DNA from: Helopsaltes ochotensis | Taxonomy: Eukaryota; Chordata; Aves; Passeriformes; Locustellidae | NCBI GenBank assembly: GCA_013400155.1 | Contig: VXBM01001563.1 | Coordinates: 2,416 to 66,415 of the forward strand | DNA: 64,000 nucleotides | Reading direction: 5' to 3' | Part shown: positions 1 to 13,453 of the stretch, in pieces | Layout of the letters: each line of letters begins with the position of its first letter | How positions within the stretch are numbered: position 1 is the first letter of the stretch | The notes under the pieces: generated by a model | The model's input: only the letters and a program-made list of their open reading frames with translations | Databases searched by the model: none | Told to the model about the DNA's origin: nothing | Translations under genes and position numbers: made by a program

Positions 1-64
1 CGGCAGCGGGAGCCGTCGCAGGAGCTGCCGCCTGAGCCGGGCTCTACCCCCGGGGCCCCGAAAG
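1..64 (+). CDS. CDK5RAP1: Possible upstream exon of CDK5RAP1 (partial)
   Basis: This GC-rich stretch is open in the frame that would splice into the first certain CDK5RAP1 exon. It ends with a codon for Lys plus one G (AAA G) before a GT at 65. The next exon starts with TG, so the join would read Lys-Val-Tyr-Leu-Glu, which is the order known in the mammalian protein at this point. The remaining residues are Pro/Glu-rich and I do not recognise them; this N-terminal region is poorly conserved. The donor (GTCTGT) is weak. It could instead be 5' untranslated sequence. Earlier exons with the start codon and mitochondrial targeting peptide lie outside the window. Confidence 0.4.
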
Positions 65-643
65 GTCTGTGGGTCTTCGTGGCCGGAGCCGCTGTGATTA
101 GCGGAACCTCGCTGCTGTGGCCTCGCTGTGGGGTCAAAGGCAGCCATAAGGCCGGTGCACACAGTGATGCTCCACAGCCGGAGCAGAGAAGGGAAGATTT
201 GAGTTGTTTGGGAGCTTTTGGGGCCCTGAGGGGGTTTTGACGCTTGTAGGAGTTTAATCCTTGGCTGAAGAGTCGTGTCTGTTCTTCCACCATGGAGCTG
301 GGCAGAGAGCAGGTTGCTGTGGCACCTGCCCGCAGTGTGTGCTGGGCTCTCAGTGGGGCTGTGGCACCCCTGTGGGGCTGTGGTGCCCTGGCTGGGATTT
401 CATTGCCATGAGAGCTGCTGCTGCTCTGCAGTCACGGCGCAGCCCTGCTGTGTTGCAGAGCACACAGATTTCCCAGAGTCTGTCCTCTGGTTTATCCTTG
501 TCAGCTGCAGGTGCAGATATTTTTTGTGCTGCTTCTCTGACTCCGGTGGTGGGATTTGAAGGCTTCTTCCCGTCGAGCAGGGGATAGGACAGGTTGTGGA
601 TGGGAGCTGAGCAGGCTCCTGTGTCACACACCTTTTGTTGCAG

Positions 644-3600
644 TGTACCTGGAGACCTACGGCTGCCAGATGAACGTCAATGACACGGAGATCGCCTGGG
701 CCATCCTGCAGAGGAATGGCTATGCCAGGACAAAGGAGCTGGGTGAGGTAAGGCAGCGCCTTGGCAGCTCTGCTGGAGCACAGCCCTCATTGCCTGGCTG
801 TGCCTGCAAGTCCCAGCTTTTCTCTAGAGCACAACGCTGTGGGATGTTACGAGTTTTGTGGTCTGAGTTCTGTGAACTGAAGGAAACTGCTTAACAAGTG
901 TGGTAGAAAGCTGTGGGTTGTCTTTTTCCTTTAAACTATGGGCTCCATCTCAGTTGGAGAGGGATTGGACACAGCAGGATCCTCCTGTCTCATGTTTGAG
1001 TTTACTTTTATCATTTAGTGAAGCCTCTGCTTGTCTTCTGTTTCTTTCTTGCAATTCCTTTTGTTGAAACCTGCCGTGTACTCAGGCAAGTCTTTTTCCC
1101 TGAGTTAAGTGAGTTTTACAGCTTCAGGGTACCTGGGCAGGGCATGAGAACTTACTGTTTGGCTTTCATAGAATCTTCTCTTTTCATTGCTTTTGATTTA
1201 GGCAGATGTGGTTCTTCTTGTCACCTGTTCTGTGAGGTAAGGAAATATTTGTCACTGGTTTGGGACAGTTTTTAAGTGATTAACATTTGATAACCAAGGC
1301 TATGAAGGTGTTGAATGAGGAAAGGAGTGTGCAGGTGTGAAACTGGCTGTTTAGTTGAGGGTAGGGCTGGCTGGTGCTATGATTTACAACAGTAATTGTG
1401 CTCTGAATTGCATCTCTGGGTAGTGGGAAGTTCTTTGGTAGTAAGCTCTGTGTATATGCCATGGGCAGGGAGAGACCTGCACAATGAATGATTTTATTTT
1501 TAAATATTGTGTCTTCTCTTGAAGCGACTCTCTAGTACAGTGTCTGTATTTAAAAAATGTGAGAAATATGTTTAGGGGCAACTGGATATAAAGGGAACTT
1601 TGCTTGTTTTTTCTGAATGCAGAAGACACCAAATGCTCATTGTCACTTGCAGGGTGCCTTGTACCATGGCCAAGGCACTTTTTCTCCCCAAGAGCTTAGT
1701 CCCTGAGGCGTTTCTGCTATGGAGATGCTCTCAGGCAAGCAAAGTGATAGCAGATAAGACAGAGACAAGACACAATCCCCACACCGGCACTCTCAGGTGC
1801 CATTAGATTCCCTGCCTTCAGCTGAATTCTCCTCACAAAGCACTTGGGCCGCTTCATGCCGGGTTGTGCTCAAGTGCAAGAGCTGGAGTGCCCATTTCTC
1901 CTGGCTCCCCAGGGAGAAGGCAGAGCAGGCCATCTGGAACCGTCTGCAGCACCTCAAGGCGCTGAAGGCCCGGCGGCCCCAGGCTCGTGCTCCGCTGCGC
2001 ATCGGGGTCCTGGGTACGGCCGTGCTGCCTCACCTGTGTCCCACTGGCAGCACCCGCCTTTCCCTGGGGTGAAAGCAGCTGGGAAGGGCTGCGGGGGAGT
2101 AACGGAGGGCAGGCACTGCCTCCTGAGGATCCTTCTTCTCCTTTGTTGGCAGGATGCATGGCCGAGAGGCTTAAGGAGGAGATTCTGCACAGGGAGAAGC
2201 TGGTCGATGTTGTGGCAGGCCCTGATGCCTACCGTGACCTTCCCCGGCTGCTGGCGGTGGCAGAGTCTGGCCAGCAAGCTGCCAATGTCCTGCTGTCCCT
2301 AGATGAGACTTATGCTGACATTCTCCCAGTCCAGACTAGTGCAGGTGGCACGACAGCGTTTGTGTGAGTACCTTTTCCCAGTGCTTGTTTCTGCGGCTCT
2401 GGTTTGGAAATCTGCTGTGCAGAGCATATGTCAGTGAAAGCAGCTGCCCAGGAGATGCAGTGCCTGGCTGCACTGAGTCTCCGAGAAGGGGGGTGTGTGT
2501 GTGTGTGTTTGCTGCTGCTTTGCTGTGTGACTGAGCCCTGGAGAGCGTGCCCTGAGCTCTGACTGATGTGGACTTCTCTCCCTCTCCTTTGGGAATGCTG
2601 ACTCTCAGCCTGATGCTGCATTGAGAGATTCCTGTGCCACTGTCCCTTCCTGAAGTCCATGCCTCTCATCCCCTGCCTTCTGTGGTGCCCTGCCCCAGGT
2701 TCTGCTATTTATTCTTCTCATCTTCCACACATTATTGCTTCTAATTGTTTAGTTTTGGTGATGACATTGTCAGACATGTAATCAGACTCTGCTCAGTGTG
2801 GCTGTAGTGTATGGAAGGACAGTATCACTCTGTGCAGGAGTGGGATGTAGAAGGATCTTTGATCACTGCCAGGCTGCAGTGGCAGTCTGTGCCTCATTAA
2901 TTCTTTCCAGCTTTCTTGGAAACGTGCATGAATAATCAGGAGCTGTTAGCTCAGGGCAAGCTGAATGCAGTGTGGATGGCCTGTGTGGAGCTGGCTGCAG
3001 GAGCAGTACTGGGCTGATCCTGGGCAGCATGCAGTGTGGATGGTTTTGGAGGAGAGGGGTGTGACCTGTGCTTCCCTCTCTGCAGGTCCATCATGCGGGG
3101 CTGTGACAACATGTGCAGTTACTGCATCGTGCCCTTCACCCGAGGCCGGGAAAGGAGCCGCCCCATTGCCTCCATCCTGCAGGAAGTGAGGATGCTCTCG
3201 GATCAGGTGAGGCAGAGCCTCCTCCCACCTGTCCCAAACCATGGGAGGAAGGGTGGTTCCTGGTAACAGTGTTTTCAGTGGTACTTGTAACCAGTGTCAT
3301 TGCCTTTATCTGCAGAGTTGAGGTTGTGGTGGGGTTCCACCAGTGGCTTTTGATTCCCCTTGTAATACTCCATCACACACAGGGAAGGGAGGGCTTCTGT
3401 TGGAAACTCCTTGGAGTAAAACCTTGGGTGCCCTTGCAGCTCAGTCATCCTGCCCAGGTTATATTCCTTCCTCTCTGTTTATTTTCTAGGGAGTGAAAGA
3501 AGTGACACTCTTGGGTCAGAATGTCAACAGCTTTCGAGACCTGTCTGAGGTGCAGTTTCAGTCAGTGGCTGCCCCGGGCCTCAGCCGTGGCTTTAGCACA

Positions 3601-6249
3601 GTCTACAAAGCCAAAGCGGGAGGTTTGCGCTTCTCACACCTGCTGGACCAGGTCTCTAGGATTGACCCAGAAATGAGGATCCGTTTCACCTCTCCACACC
3701 CCAAGGATTTTCCTGATGAGGCAAGTGTAAAATAAGCACCTTGGCCTCCACTTGCAGGCAGCGAGGCAGCTCTAAAATGTGAGGTATGAGCTATGCTGCC
3801 TTCCCAAACAAAGAGAACGTGGGTTTGCACACTGGGAACAGCAGCTCCTGGGAGTTGAATGTTGACGCTAAAGCTGGCAGATTTGCAGTTTGCTGGCTTT
3901 CACCCAGGGAAGACTCTTCCCTTGGCACTCTGGTACTGTTAAGCTGTCTGAGACATCTCCTGATACTTGCCACAGGTCCTGCAGCTCATCCAGGAGCGAC
4001 ACAACATCTGCAAACAGCTGCACCTCCCAGCCCAGAGTGGGAGCACACGAGTCCTGGAGGCCATGCGGCGAGGGTGGGTCACCCCACGAGGAGCCCTGTG
4101 TCCTGCCCTCTGATGTGGGCTGCTGATTTCTCCTCACTGATGTTGTGGGTTTCCAGTTAGCAAATCCATGTGCTCTTCATTGCAGGTACACAAGGGAAGC
4201 GTATTTAGAGCTCGTGCACCACGTGCGTGACTCTATTCCAGGTGCGTGTTCCTTTGGCTTGGTCTGAGCATGGCACAGCTGCATCTCACTGTCCTTTCCC
4301 AAGTGCAGCATTCCTGTCTTCCATGAGGGAAGTGTAGAGCTGTGTGCCTGTTACAGGAGTGAGCTTGAGCAGTGATTTCATCACTGGCTTCTGCGGAGAG
4401 ACAGAGGAGGATCACCAGCAGACAGTGTCCTTGCTGCGGGAAGTTCGCTACAACATCGGCTTCCTGTTTGCCTACAGCATGAGACAGGTGAGTGCAGGCC
4501 CTGGTGGTGAGGGCTGTTATCTCTCGGTGTGTCCCCTAAACTCCTCAGTGCTGTTTCTCACAATAATTTTTAAAGAGCTGTTGAAAATCATATCCAAAGA
4601 CTTGGTATACGGGTAGATGTCATTTGTCCCAGACAGCACTTGTAGGGTATGTGGTTCTGCAAGGGCTGCTGTTGTGCCTGGGAGGCTTCCAGATTCTCTG
4701 AAGGAGTGTCAGGGTTGGTAACTGCTCAGTGACCTGGCTCTGCAGATGCACCAGGGTTATTGCAGAGAAGCAACTGTGTCAGCAGAGGCTGCAAATACAT
4801 GATTTACTGATGAGGAATGTGCTGATGGAGCTGGGCTGGAGCCCAGCTGTAAGGGTCTGTCAGTCAAGTCTGGAGGGAAGTGGCAAATTTTTGAGAAGGT
4901 ATTTCCATGAGAAGGGTGGGTAGTTGGTAAGTGTTCATTAGAATGCTCTCTAGAGTGTATGATATTGTTGGGGAAGAGGACAGGAGGTTGGGAAACATAA
5001 GGAAGCAAAGGGATTTGGATCACCCAAATTAGATCAGAAATAGTAGAATCTGTTGCCTGTCTGTGGATAGATAGGCACAGGTACATCCTACGCAGGAGCT
5101 GCAAAAATGTTTCACAGCCATTGATACTCAGTGCCCTGCATCAGACCTGCCTAAAAGGTGGAGAGGAAAGATGTGAGGAGCACCAGGACATGGCTGGCAC
5201 TGGAATCGTTCCTTTGTGATACAAACTGAAATGCTCTTAGAATGTGGGAAGCTGTTGCTGGAAGGGCAGTGGAGCTGGCTGGGGTCAGACAAGGCTCTGA
5301 GCTCAGGCTGGGTGCTGAGGGGCTGCACTGGCTCTGTGTGTGCAGAAGACCCGGGCGCATCACCGGCTGCAGGACGATGTCCCTGCGGAGGTGAAGAAGC
5401 GGCGGCTGGAGCAGCTCATTGCCACCTTCCGGGAGGAGGCTGCCAGGGCAAACGCAGCGCTGGTGGGACAGGCCCAGCTGGTGCTGGTGGAAGGGGTGAG
5501 TGGGCCTGGAATGGAATCTTACTCCTCCTTTCTTGCTGGCTCTGAGGCTGTGCACAGCAGTCGCTTCTTCTGCCTTCCTTTCTCACTTTCCCCTTGTAAT
5601 CCCAGGACTCCCAAGACCATTTCTTCACACTTAAGCAGACAGCCTGACTTTTTCCAGAGCACTGAGCTGAGCACAGGGGATGGGATCTGTTAGGGATGCA
5701 TCTCTGGCCAAGCACAGAATTTGTGCTTTGGTGTGTGAGTGTCACCCAACAGCTCTGGCCACAGTGCTCTGTTCCAGGGCTTGGTTAATGTGGGTTTAAT
5801 ACCATCAATAGCGCTCAATTAATTCCTGAGGCAATAAAGCTCAGCAGTGAATCAGAGCAATTGCCATGCAGGTAATGTTCCCTGTCCTCTTTCCAGCCCA
5901 GCAAACGCTCTGCCTCGGAGCTGTGTGGGAGGAACGACGGCAACATCAAGGTGATCTTTCCCGATGCCGAGCTAGAGGATGCTGCCGAGTGCAGGGCTCC
6001 AGGCAGAGCCCAGCCAGGGGACTATGTGATGGTGAAGGTGACCTACCTGCACTGCTCATTTCCTTGCACAGTGCTGTTCTCCAGGGCAGCTGCTGCCAGA
6101 AGAGCCTAAAATTACAATGGATCCTCTCCAGCCTTTCTGTGCCTGAGGATCTGTGTTGTTTCTTTCAGGTAACCTCTGCCAGCTCGCAGACCCTGCGGGG
6201 AGTTCCGCTCTGCCGGACCACCCTGTCCCGTGCTGCTGCTTCTCACTGA
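644..6249 (+). CDS. CDK5RAP1: CDK5RAP1, mitochondrial tRNA methylthiotransferase (12 exons seen, 5' end outside window)
   Basis: Radical-SAM methylthiotransferase that converts i6A to ms2i6A at position 37 of mitochondrial tRNAs; it was first named as a CDK5 activator-binding protein. Exons: 644-747, 1202-1236, 1913-2013, 2153-2363, 3086-3206, 3490-3720, 3976-4073, 4186-4241, 4357-4487, 5346-5495, 5897-6037, 6169-6249. All phases join in frame to a TGA at 6247-6249. The MTTase N-terminal domain shows its three cluster cysteines in YGCQMNVND, VTCSVR and GCMAERL. The radical-SAM CxxxCxxC motif is CDNMCSYC in the 3086 exon, followed by FTRGRERSRP. The last two exons form the TRAM domain (RAQPGDYVMVK, SASSQTLRG). 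The intron after 3720 starts GC rather than GT. Identification is by extended similarity to the mammalian protein as remembered. It faces BPIF gene A tail to tail. Confidence 0.96.
2490..2510 (+). repeat. (TG)n microsatellite
   Basis: A short run of about nine TG units within an intron of CDK5RAP1. Confidence 0.8.
3721..3975 (+). other. GC-AG intron of CDK5RAP1
   Basis: The exon ends in GAT GAG at 3720 and the intron begins GCAAGTG, otherwise a strong donor consensus; it ends CCACAG at 3975. The flanking protein (KDFPDE then VLQLI) reads continuously, so the GC is the real donor rather than a misplaced boundary. No GT nearby gives the right phase. Confidence 0.8.
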
Positions 6250-6375
6250 GGGATCCCTGCTGCCCCTGGATGGAAGCAGCACATATTCTCCATGAAGAAA
6301 CGTGGAAGTGTGGTCAGGTGGAGATGTGGTAGAACCAGGGAGATATATATGCATATTAAAATTTATTTATGAAAT

Positions 6376-6381
6376 AATAAA
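6376..6381 (+). promoter_or_regulatory. Poly(A) signal of CDK5RAP1
   Basis: A canonical AATAAA lies 127 nt after the CDK5RAP1 stop codon in an AT-rich stretch (6350-6385). It sets the 3' UTR at roughly 150 nt. Confidence 0.75.
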
Positions 6382-6399
6382 CTAGGTATATATTTCTGT

Positions 6400-9300
6400 T
6401 TTGGTGCCAACTTACCTCTCATAGATGTGTGCAGGTTCAAAGGGGTAGGAGCTGTGTGTGAACTTGTAAAATCCAAGTGAGATTGTGTATTATGGCTTGT
6501 CCCATCCTCACAGTGCTGCAGATCTGTCCTCTGACTGTGATCACGTCCTCTGGCACAGGCCAGCCTGAGAAATGGGTGTGCAGAGTGGTTCCTTCCTACA
6601 AGCTCAGCTGAATTTAGGAGCTGCAAAAGCTGGTAGTACCTACAAAACACAGCCCAAATAGCTGCTGGAGAATAACAGGAGTACTGTCAAAGGGTAGAAA
6701 GAACTGAAATAACAGAAGATTGACTAATTCTTTCCAAATATTGGCAAAATGCTTGGAAAGGGGGTGCAAGAACCTGGACCACACTTGTGTGTTGGAATGT
6801 GGTGCTGGACTGTGGAATGAAAAATGGTATTTAGTGTGCACCAGTGAATCTGTTGTGTCTGGGGCTGAAGGAATGCAGCCTTGCCTTGGTACTAGGGAGG
6901 ACTGGATCTTGTCTGAAGAACATTTCCTTGTTTCCAGGCCTGGGGGATGCATGGGAAGAGATGGCTGCTATTTTGAGGGTTATCTCTGGCCTCTTAAAAC
7001 ATGGGGTGCAGTTTTGTAATCCGAACATCTATGGGTGTCCTTCCCTTTGCTTACTAAGAGAAGTGGTTGTATTGATTTAAATGGCCAGCAAGTTCTTCAA
7101 GTGCATCTGACAGTTCCTTGTTTCCATCAGCCTGCAGCTGACCCTGGCTGCAGAGTGTCACATTCTAGCCTGCCCTGTGAAATTCAAACAAGGACCTGTG
7201 ACCTGCACTTATGAGTAAACTGAGATGTGAGAAAGGATCACCCCTTCTCATACAGATAATCATGTCATTAAAATAAATCCTTGTAAAATGCTCTAGCCAG
7301 TGACCAGTTTTGAAGGAACAGCTGGTAGCAGGGCAGTCACAACATGAATTTGCAGAATTTTAAAATAAACTTGAAAGGTTTTGCTCGAAAGCCGCCTCTC
7401 CTGCTCAGCTCTTTCTGGGCTATAATTGTATCTCTTTGAAAACAGCATGGTTCACTGAATATTCATTAGGCTTCAAGAAACAAATACATTTTGCTTATTA
7501 TCTCAGAGCTGAGTCCCTTCTCCTGGAAGTGAACCTGCACCGTCAGCGCAGTCCATGTGGGCTCTGAGGTGCTGACAGGCACACAGGGCTGCTCTGCCCT
7601 CCTGCTTCCACATGGAAAAGTGTCTTTGGCCCTAGTTCACAAACCAGGGCTTGAACCTCTGCTGCCCAGTGAGGGTGAGCCTGTGGTCCAGGGGGTTTCA
7701 GGAAGAGGCAGCAGTTGGGGATGAAATCCCAAAGGAAGCAGCAGCATGTATAAGCAAAAGCCCTCAGAGCTGATGGGCACTGAGGCCATGCTTGGCTCAT
7801 CAAGCCCACTGGGCAGTGGCTGAATTCAGCTGCCCTATGGCAAATCTTTCAGCTCACGATTCCCAGGCGTTTTGGGACCAGGGCCCAGGCCAGCACCCTG
7901 GAGAAGGCTGACATCCACCTTTCCCTGCTCATTTTGACCTCCTCAGGAGCACCTATTCAAGTGGGAAATGCAGACCACAGTGTGCCCTCCCCCCCTCCAT
8001 CCTTCTTTGAGGCCAGCTGTGGCCGTTTTACAATCATTATTTTAAGAGCAGGAGACTAATGAGGAGAAGAGCTGGGTTTTACATTTTGATGAGGAGGTGA
8101 TAATGCTCGCTGCACGGGCTCCCCGGGGAGCCGTAGCACTCACCATTTGCTTCGCCTCCTTAGTTTTTATAGGCCTCCGGAATGACGACCGAGGTTTTAA
8201 GGCAGCTAAGCATCCATTAGGAAGTGCTTCCGATGACCTTGGAGGCTGAGTCAGTCCTTTGGCGCTGCGTGGAAGAAGGAATGTGTTGTTTTCCTTGAGA
8301 CCTGAAGGTGGGATGCGGGAGGTGGGATGTGGGTTCTGTGTCACTTGTCAGGTTTTCTGCCTAAATCCAGCTGTTGGGAAAGCTGAACTCGTATCTTGTG
8401 TTCTTTCTTGCGCATTTCTGTTCCCGCCCTGAGCAGGGATGAGAGCCCTGAACTCTCCCGGATCTCCCATCTCCCTGATGTACACCTGTGCCTTCTGCAG
8501 GTCCAGGTAGTGCCCTTCCAGTCAGTCGTGCCCCAGTTACGCCCATGGGCAGACACCTAAGGAGGCGTTTGGCAGATCAGGTTTCCCAGCACAGACCTGA
8601 AGTGCTGGGATGACATTTACTTTCCAACAGCAGCCGTGCCCTGAGGGTGTCTCCTGGCCCGGAATTTCATAACACACAGCCTGCACTTTCCTTCCTGCTG
8701 GCAGGGTGTGTGGGCGAGGCTGGACATCACCCACACACACAAATAGCTTCACCTGGCAGAAAGGTCGCTGTCAGGGAGAACAAGAGCCCGTTTGTTCCCC
8801 AGACCCCCATCAGAGAACAAACTTGTTTGTCCTCAGGTCTTGGCTGTGCTCAGGGAGTGGAGGAGAGAGCAGCAGGCGCTCACAGCCCCTGTTCCCTGCT
8901 CAGCACTGGCTTTTCTTGGCCTAAGGACAGCCTCAAAATTGATGCCTATCATTGCCTACACTTGCCTGCCCAAACTTGCTCCCTTCTCCAAGACTTTTGA
9001 AGCAGCTTGGGCAGAGCAGTGAGGCTTTTCCCAGTCCCAGAGCTGGCCATGGTGTATCATGTCCTCCCCCAGAGCCCCTTGCGCTCTGCAGTCTGTTTTC
9101 CCTCTCTATGTTGTGGTACTGGTGGAGGGAAGGATGGGTGTTTTCCCTGATGGAAGCCTGTAAGCAGAGTTTGCTTTAGGTCAGCTGGAGCTTCTCTCTG
9201 CTGAGGGGGTGGCAGGTGACAAGGCATTGCCTCTGTGAGATGCCAGCAGCCTGCCAAGCTGCCACCCTCCTCTTCTGATGGATTTTCACTTCAGCAGACA

Positions 9301-12300
9301 GGTTCTATAGGCCTGCCAGCCCATTCCCCCAGGCCTACTCCTCCCTGCTCTGAGACTGCTGTGGGCTGGGGGTCCCCGGGGAGTTTTCTTTCAGCAGCTT
9401 TTCATGACCATTTCTGAAGCCAGCTCTTTGCACAGAGCTTTGGGATTTAATGCAATATAAAGAACTTTCAAAACGGTTTCCCACTTCTAAAACCGGTTCT
9501 ATCTTTAGTTCACTCCTTGCTGAAACTGGCAGTGGTTGGGTTCTGGCAGGGCAGGCACAGCTGCTCCTACAGGCAGCCGACAGTGAACTCTGTGCTGTGC
9601 TGGAAATGCAATGAGCTCTCCCTTGCCATTGCTTGGTGCACCCCCAGACCAGCCCCAAGCTGCTCTGCAGCCCCCCCCGGCTGGCATTGTCTGTCCCCAG
9701 TGTCCCTCCGTGTCCGTGCGCCTTCCCGGAGCACTGCTGTGCTGTGACCTGCATGGCAATGACAGAGGCACCCGTGGTGAGTGGCAGCTCCGAGTTCTGG
9801 GGTTTGTGAATTCAGAGGGTATCTCACAGTCTGTCACGGACACTGCTGCTCTCTGGGGCCCAGCAGTCCTGCAGCTTTCCCTCCTCCTTTGTGAGCAATT
9901 TATTTCCTTTACTGACAGACAACTATTGACTTCTCATTCTCCTGGAGATGAGATGTCTTGTCTCATCAGTTTTAAATTAGTTTTATCTTTAGCCTTTCCT
10001 ATTAATAAGCTCTCATCGCGGTGTCATTACTTGATATCTATTTTCTGATGTTTTTCATTAATGGCTCTATATCTTCCAGATATTTTTTCAAGTATTTTTT
10101 TCCCCTGCTGCTGAGTTATTTAACAGTCAGACACAGATCAGAGACATGAAGATGGTCTGATGCTGGTCAGAGACAGCCTGGAATGGCCCAGCACCTCTTG
10201 GTGTGCAGGGCAGGGCACTGGGACTGTGATGGGGCAGCAGTGGGGCTGCATTGGGGCTGCCAGGGATGGCCATGCATTCCCTCCCTGTCTCTCTGCATCC
10301 CTCTGATCCCAGCCTGAGTTCTGACATGCCTGGGGCTCTCAGGAGCACGAGTCAATAGAGTAATTAAAATGCCTCCCGTGAGGCGAAGGTGCTGCAATTC
10401 CTTTGGACAGCTGTATCTGTGGGAAACAGAGGGCTACTTTCTGTGCTTCGTGTGCCTGGCAGGGGCTCTTCCCCTTCAGTAGAACTTCCACTAGGAAATG
10501 TGAAAGGGAATTATTTCACATTATTCCAAGGGGGTGCCTGCCCAGGGTCCCTGTTCCTGCTGGGTCTGAGCCACCTTCCCTGGCAGCCAGTCTGGGGCAG
10601 CTGCCACTGCCACCAGGAAGATGGAGCTGGAAGAGCTGCCAGCCTGGGGACGGCAGGGTGGCCAGGCTGAGGACAGGCAGGGCTGCCAGCACAAGGACAA
10701 GACAGGACTTTCTTATTATATCTTCAAAGGGTGTCAAAAGCAAAGGCTCAGTGTTGAAAACACCCAAATCTCGACCTCACTGCCCTACACTTACATCTTG
10801 CATTAAGGAGGAGGAGAAAGGTAATTCCTGGAGAGCACACCCAGGGATAACAACAGCCTGATGCACGGTGGCATGTCTAACAAAGCTGTCAGGGTGTTCA
10901 GGGACACTGCCAGAGTTGTGTTTGACACTTACAGAGCCAGGTCACCATGGGATCCCTCGCCCACCCTGGCTGTGGCACCCATGCAGGAATTACAGAGCGG
11001 CTGCAGGACGGGCAATTCACAGCAGTGCCTCCAGCAGAGGGTTTGAGGGTGATTAATATTCAGCACACTGCTGTGAAAATGAACAGCCAAAAAGGATTGT
11101 CCTCCTCCCCTTCCTGCATCCGTGAGGACAGTGAGGGGAACAGAAATGAAATTCACTTTTGGTCAGGCTGATCATGGGGTTTTGGGACTAGACAAGGTGC
11201 TCCCTTCTCTTTGGGCTATTTAGTGTCTTTTAATCTGTTTCTCTTCTTTTTTTTTCTCTCTCTGTCTCTTTTTTTTTTTTTAATGTTGTCTTTCTGTAAT
11301 TTAATTACAGCAAGTTTAAAAAAAGAATAGTAGGAGGCTTTGGTTGAAGCTATCAGAACCAAACAGGAGGCAATTCCAAAACCAGCTTTTCTTTTAAAAA
11401 GGGAAACCTTCTGACATTTCATTAAAGGAAAGATTCTTCCCACAGGTTCTTATCCAAACTCCATTGTGAAAAGCCCTTATACTATTGGTGGGAAAGCTTT
11501 CCCTATCCCATGCTCAGCAGCCAGTACAGCAGAGTCTGGCAGGAGCAGTGGCAACACTGACAGGACCCCAGGGATTCTCTGCACAGCAGACAGGTGTCAT
11601 TGGGTACAGAAACCTGTGAGAGCTCAGAGCAGCCTCCACAGGGGAACAACAGAGTGAGAGGAACCTCAGGAAAAACCTCATCAGTGCCCTTGCAGCCAGA
11701 GCTGGCAAAGATCTGAGCTGCTCCAGTCACCTGTCCTGGCACACTGGGGCTGGGTGGTGCCCCCATGGCATTGTTTTTATTAATATTGGTGGGTCAGACC
11801 AGTGCAGGTGCTGCTGCTGTCCCCACAGGGCTCACAGTGGCCAGTGGCTGCCCACCCCTGCCTCTGTGGCAGCAGAGATGGGACCCAGCCTGATGGCACC
11901 GTGCCACCTGTAGAGAGGTTTGGAGTTTCGCATTTTGGCTCTAGAGTTACTGAGGGAAAATGTGTAAATACACCTCTTTTTGCAATCATTCACAGCAAGT
12001 GAGCCTAGAATGGGGCTTGGAATGTTTCTTCATCCTCCTCCTTCTGTTTCCTTAGGAACTGGAAACTGAAGGTGCCCAATGAGGCGTTACAGATTCAATA
12101 ACTTGGTCCAAGGCACTGCCACCCATCCTGTCCTCCTCCACTGACAGAGCTCTGCCACTGGCATCAAAAGGCACCCGACATCTGCCCTACATCTTTGTGC
12201 TCTGAGCACACACAGATCATCAGCACCAAGATCCATTCCCAGAGCCCCCAGCGTGGGGGTGTTACTGCAGCCAGAGCGAGGTGCTCTGGGTGCAGCCCAG

Positions 12301-13390
12301 ACATGCCCAGGGCCCACATCTCATTAGCGTTGTTACCTCTGCCATTAATTGGCAGGGCAGGGTGGCATTGGCTGCTCGGGGTATGACTTGCTACAGTGGT
12401 GAGGTAAAGGGAGTGAAGGAGCAGCAGAAGAGGGCTGGGCTGTGGTCCTGTGGCACTGGTGACACATCAGCCACACCAGTACCTTGGGAAAAGAGCAGTG
12501 AGACCCTCCAAGTTTCTCAGGGGAACATTTAGCCACTCAGATATGAGCAGGAGCTGTGGCAGTGTTGTACCAGGAGGATGCTGGCTGCAAAATCTCAGCT
12601 AACAGCACCAGGACTCCCCTGTTGGATGAGGCTCCTGGGCAGGACCAGAGGGACCTACGCCGAGCAGAGGCAGAGAAGGGTGTAGGTGCTGCCCACCAGG
12701 AATGCCCAACAGAGCCAATGTGGACACTTGGAAATGGTTGGTGGCACATGGTGCTGTGCCAGTGGATCTGGAGGCTGCAGGGTTTGGGCATCTGTCCCAG
12801 CATCTCTTGCCATGCAGCCATTCTGCTCCAGGGCTGGGGCACAGCCAGCCCCGGGATGAGGTTTGATGCCAATGCAGCCAGGAGTGAGCTCCTGTGCCCA
12901 AGCGCTTGCTGGCTGCTGCCACTGCCCTCCCCGAAGTCCTGGGGGTCCCAGCCCCAGCCAGGGGGGAGCTGTTCCCATGGGGCCCCAGGGATGTGTTTGT
13001 TCATGTCAAACAGCTCCCAGCTCACTGGCAGCAGGCGGGAGCAGGAACACACACTGAAAGAACCAGCAGCTCAGGGACAGGGGCAGAATAAATCTGCATA
13101 AATACAAATGAGGGGAATATTTATTTGCCACATTGACCACGTTTCTGTAGCTACTTTAAGCTGTGAGAGTGGGGGTCTGGCAGCCTGGGCAGGGTTTGGG
13201 CTCCACTCACGCCTGGCTCTGGGGCTGCAGCCCCTCTGGTTTCCCACCTTTCCAGCAGACTCACCTATTCAATATTCCTCACATGTGAGTTACTCCTGTA
13301 GCTGATGGGAGAGATAAATAACAAAACCCTCGCAAATGCAAAAATCCTTTGGCAGTTTGGAATGGAACCAAGTCACGTGCTGAATGCAGA
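6400..13390. other. Intergenic stretch between CDK5RAP1 and BPIF gene A
   Basis: About 7 kb lying between two convergent 3' ends. I see no exon with a recognisable product, no RNA gene and no obvious interspersed repeat beyond a T-rich tract at about 11240-11282. Open frames here (such as 181 codons at 12556-13101) overlap others on both strands and resemble no family. Confidence 0.55.
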
Positions 13391-13405
13391 TGAAGAAAAA
13401 TCATT

Positions 13406-13411
13406 TTTATT
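13406..13411 (-). promoter_or_regulatory. Poly(A) signal of BPIF gene A
   Basis: AATAAA on the minus strand, 43 nt after the stop of the proposed last exon. Its presence supports 13534-13454 being a genuine terminal exon. Confidence 0.7.
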
Positions 13412-13453
13412 GTAAGGAGTAACAGAAGGGTGTGAATCTGCCTCAAATCCACC

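Noticed and set aside
12537..13101. Open frames of 170-181 codons on both strands
   Set aside because: They overlap antisense to one another in GC-rich DNA, with no family resemblance and no splice or poly(A) evidence.
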